Shown one piece after another: positions 47,862 through 48,000 of a stretch of 48,000 nt of DNA (positions within the stretch are counted from its first letter, which is position 1; the number at the start of each line of letters is the position of its first letter). The stretch spans positions 1-48,000 of the forward strand of contig NZ_JAILZV010000003.1 in NCBI RefSeq assembly GCF_023512315.1, in the 5' to 3' direction. Under the pieces are notes generated by a model. It made no database searches, was not told the DNA's origin, and saw only the letters and a list, made by a program, of their open reading frames with translations. Source of the DNA: Anoxybacillus sp. (GTDB lineage Bacteria; Bacillota; Bacilli; Bacillales; Anoxybacillaceae). Both the position numbers and the translations under genes were made by a program.

Positions 47862-47901
47862 AAGAAAAAGACTGACTAAACAAATGTTTAGTCAGTCTTT
47901 T
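47862..47901 (-). terminator. Terminator of the rrn operon
   Basis: A perfect stem of about 17 bp (47866-47882 with 47885-47901, 2-base loop) with T residues following on the minus strand, starting 2 bases after the 5S rRNA 3' end. Confidence 0.95.
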
Positions 47902-47903
47902 CG

Positions 47904-48000
<97 letters not shown>

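Overview
The window is chromosomal DNA of a spore-forming, low-GC Gram-positive bacterium of the family Bacillaceae. Protein sequences and gene order match the origin-proximal region of Bacillus subtilis running from the first rRNA operon (rrnA) to lysS, read here in reverse, so almost every gene is on the minus strand. Protein wording and base composition suggest an Anoxybacillus/Geobacillus-type thermophile. This is a judgement from memory, not a search. abrB is the only plus-strand gene.

Layout from right to left (the direction of transcription): 3' part of a 5S rRNA and the rrn terminator; csfB/gin (sigma-G inhibitor); yaaO decarboxylase; tmk; holB, ricT, yabA, trmN and rsmI (replication and RNA modification); abrB diverging from metS; tatD, yabE, rnmV and ksgA; yabG, veg and sspF; ispE, purR, ridA, spoVG, glmU, prs, ctc and pth; fin, mfd and spoVT; yabM, yabN, rqcP, yabP, yabQ, divIC and yabR; a tRNA-Met/tRNA-Glu pair; spoIIE, yabS, prkD, tilS, hpt and ftsH; coaX, hslO and cysK; then the folate operon pabB-pabA-pabC-folP-folB-folK-yazB.

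Sporulation runs through the whole region, and many promoter classes can be read directly: Spo0A-controlled sigma-A promoters (spoIIE with 21-bp spacing, abrB with two 0A boxes just downstream), sigma-H (spoVG), sigma-F (fin, csfB), sigma-G (spoVT) and sigma-K (yabG), besides ordinary sigma-A promoters (tRNA operon, veg, glmU, ftsH).

I see no CRISPR array, prophage, complete insertion sequence or evident new multi-gene system. The unusual items are small: a probable ATT start codon for folB, a hairpin that would cover the yabP ribosome binding site, a terminator inside the metS leader without a recognisable T-box, a decayed sigma-B-like promoter at ctc, a terminator facing the wrong way between ctc and pth, several genes missing compared with B. 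subtilis (xpaC-yaaN, yaaQ-yaaR, yazA, yacD), and an unexplained left edge (1-154) with two tandem hairpins where dusB would be expected.
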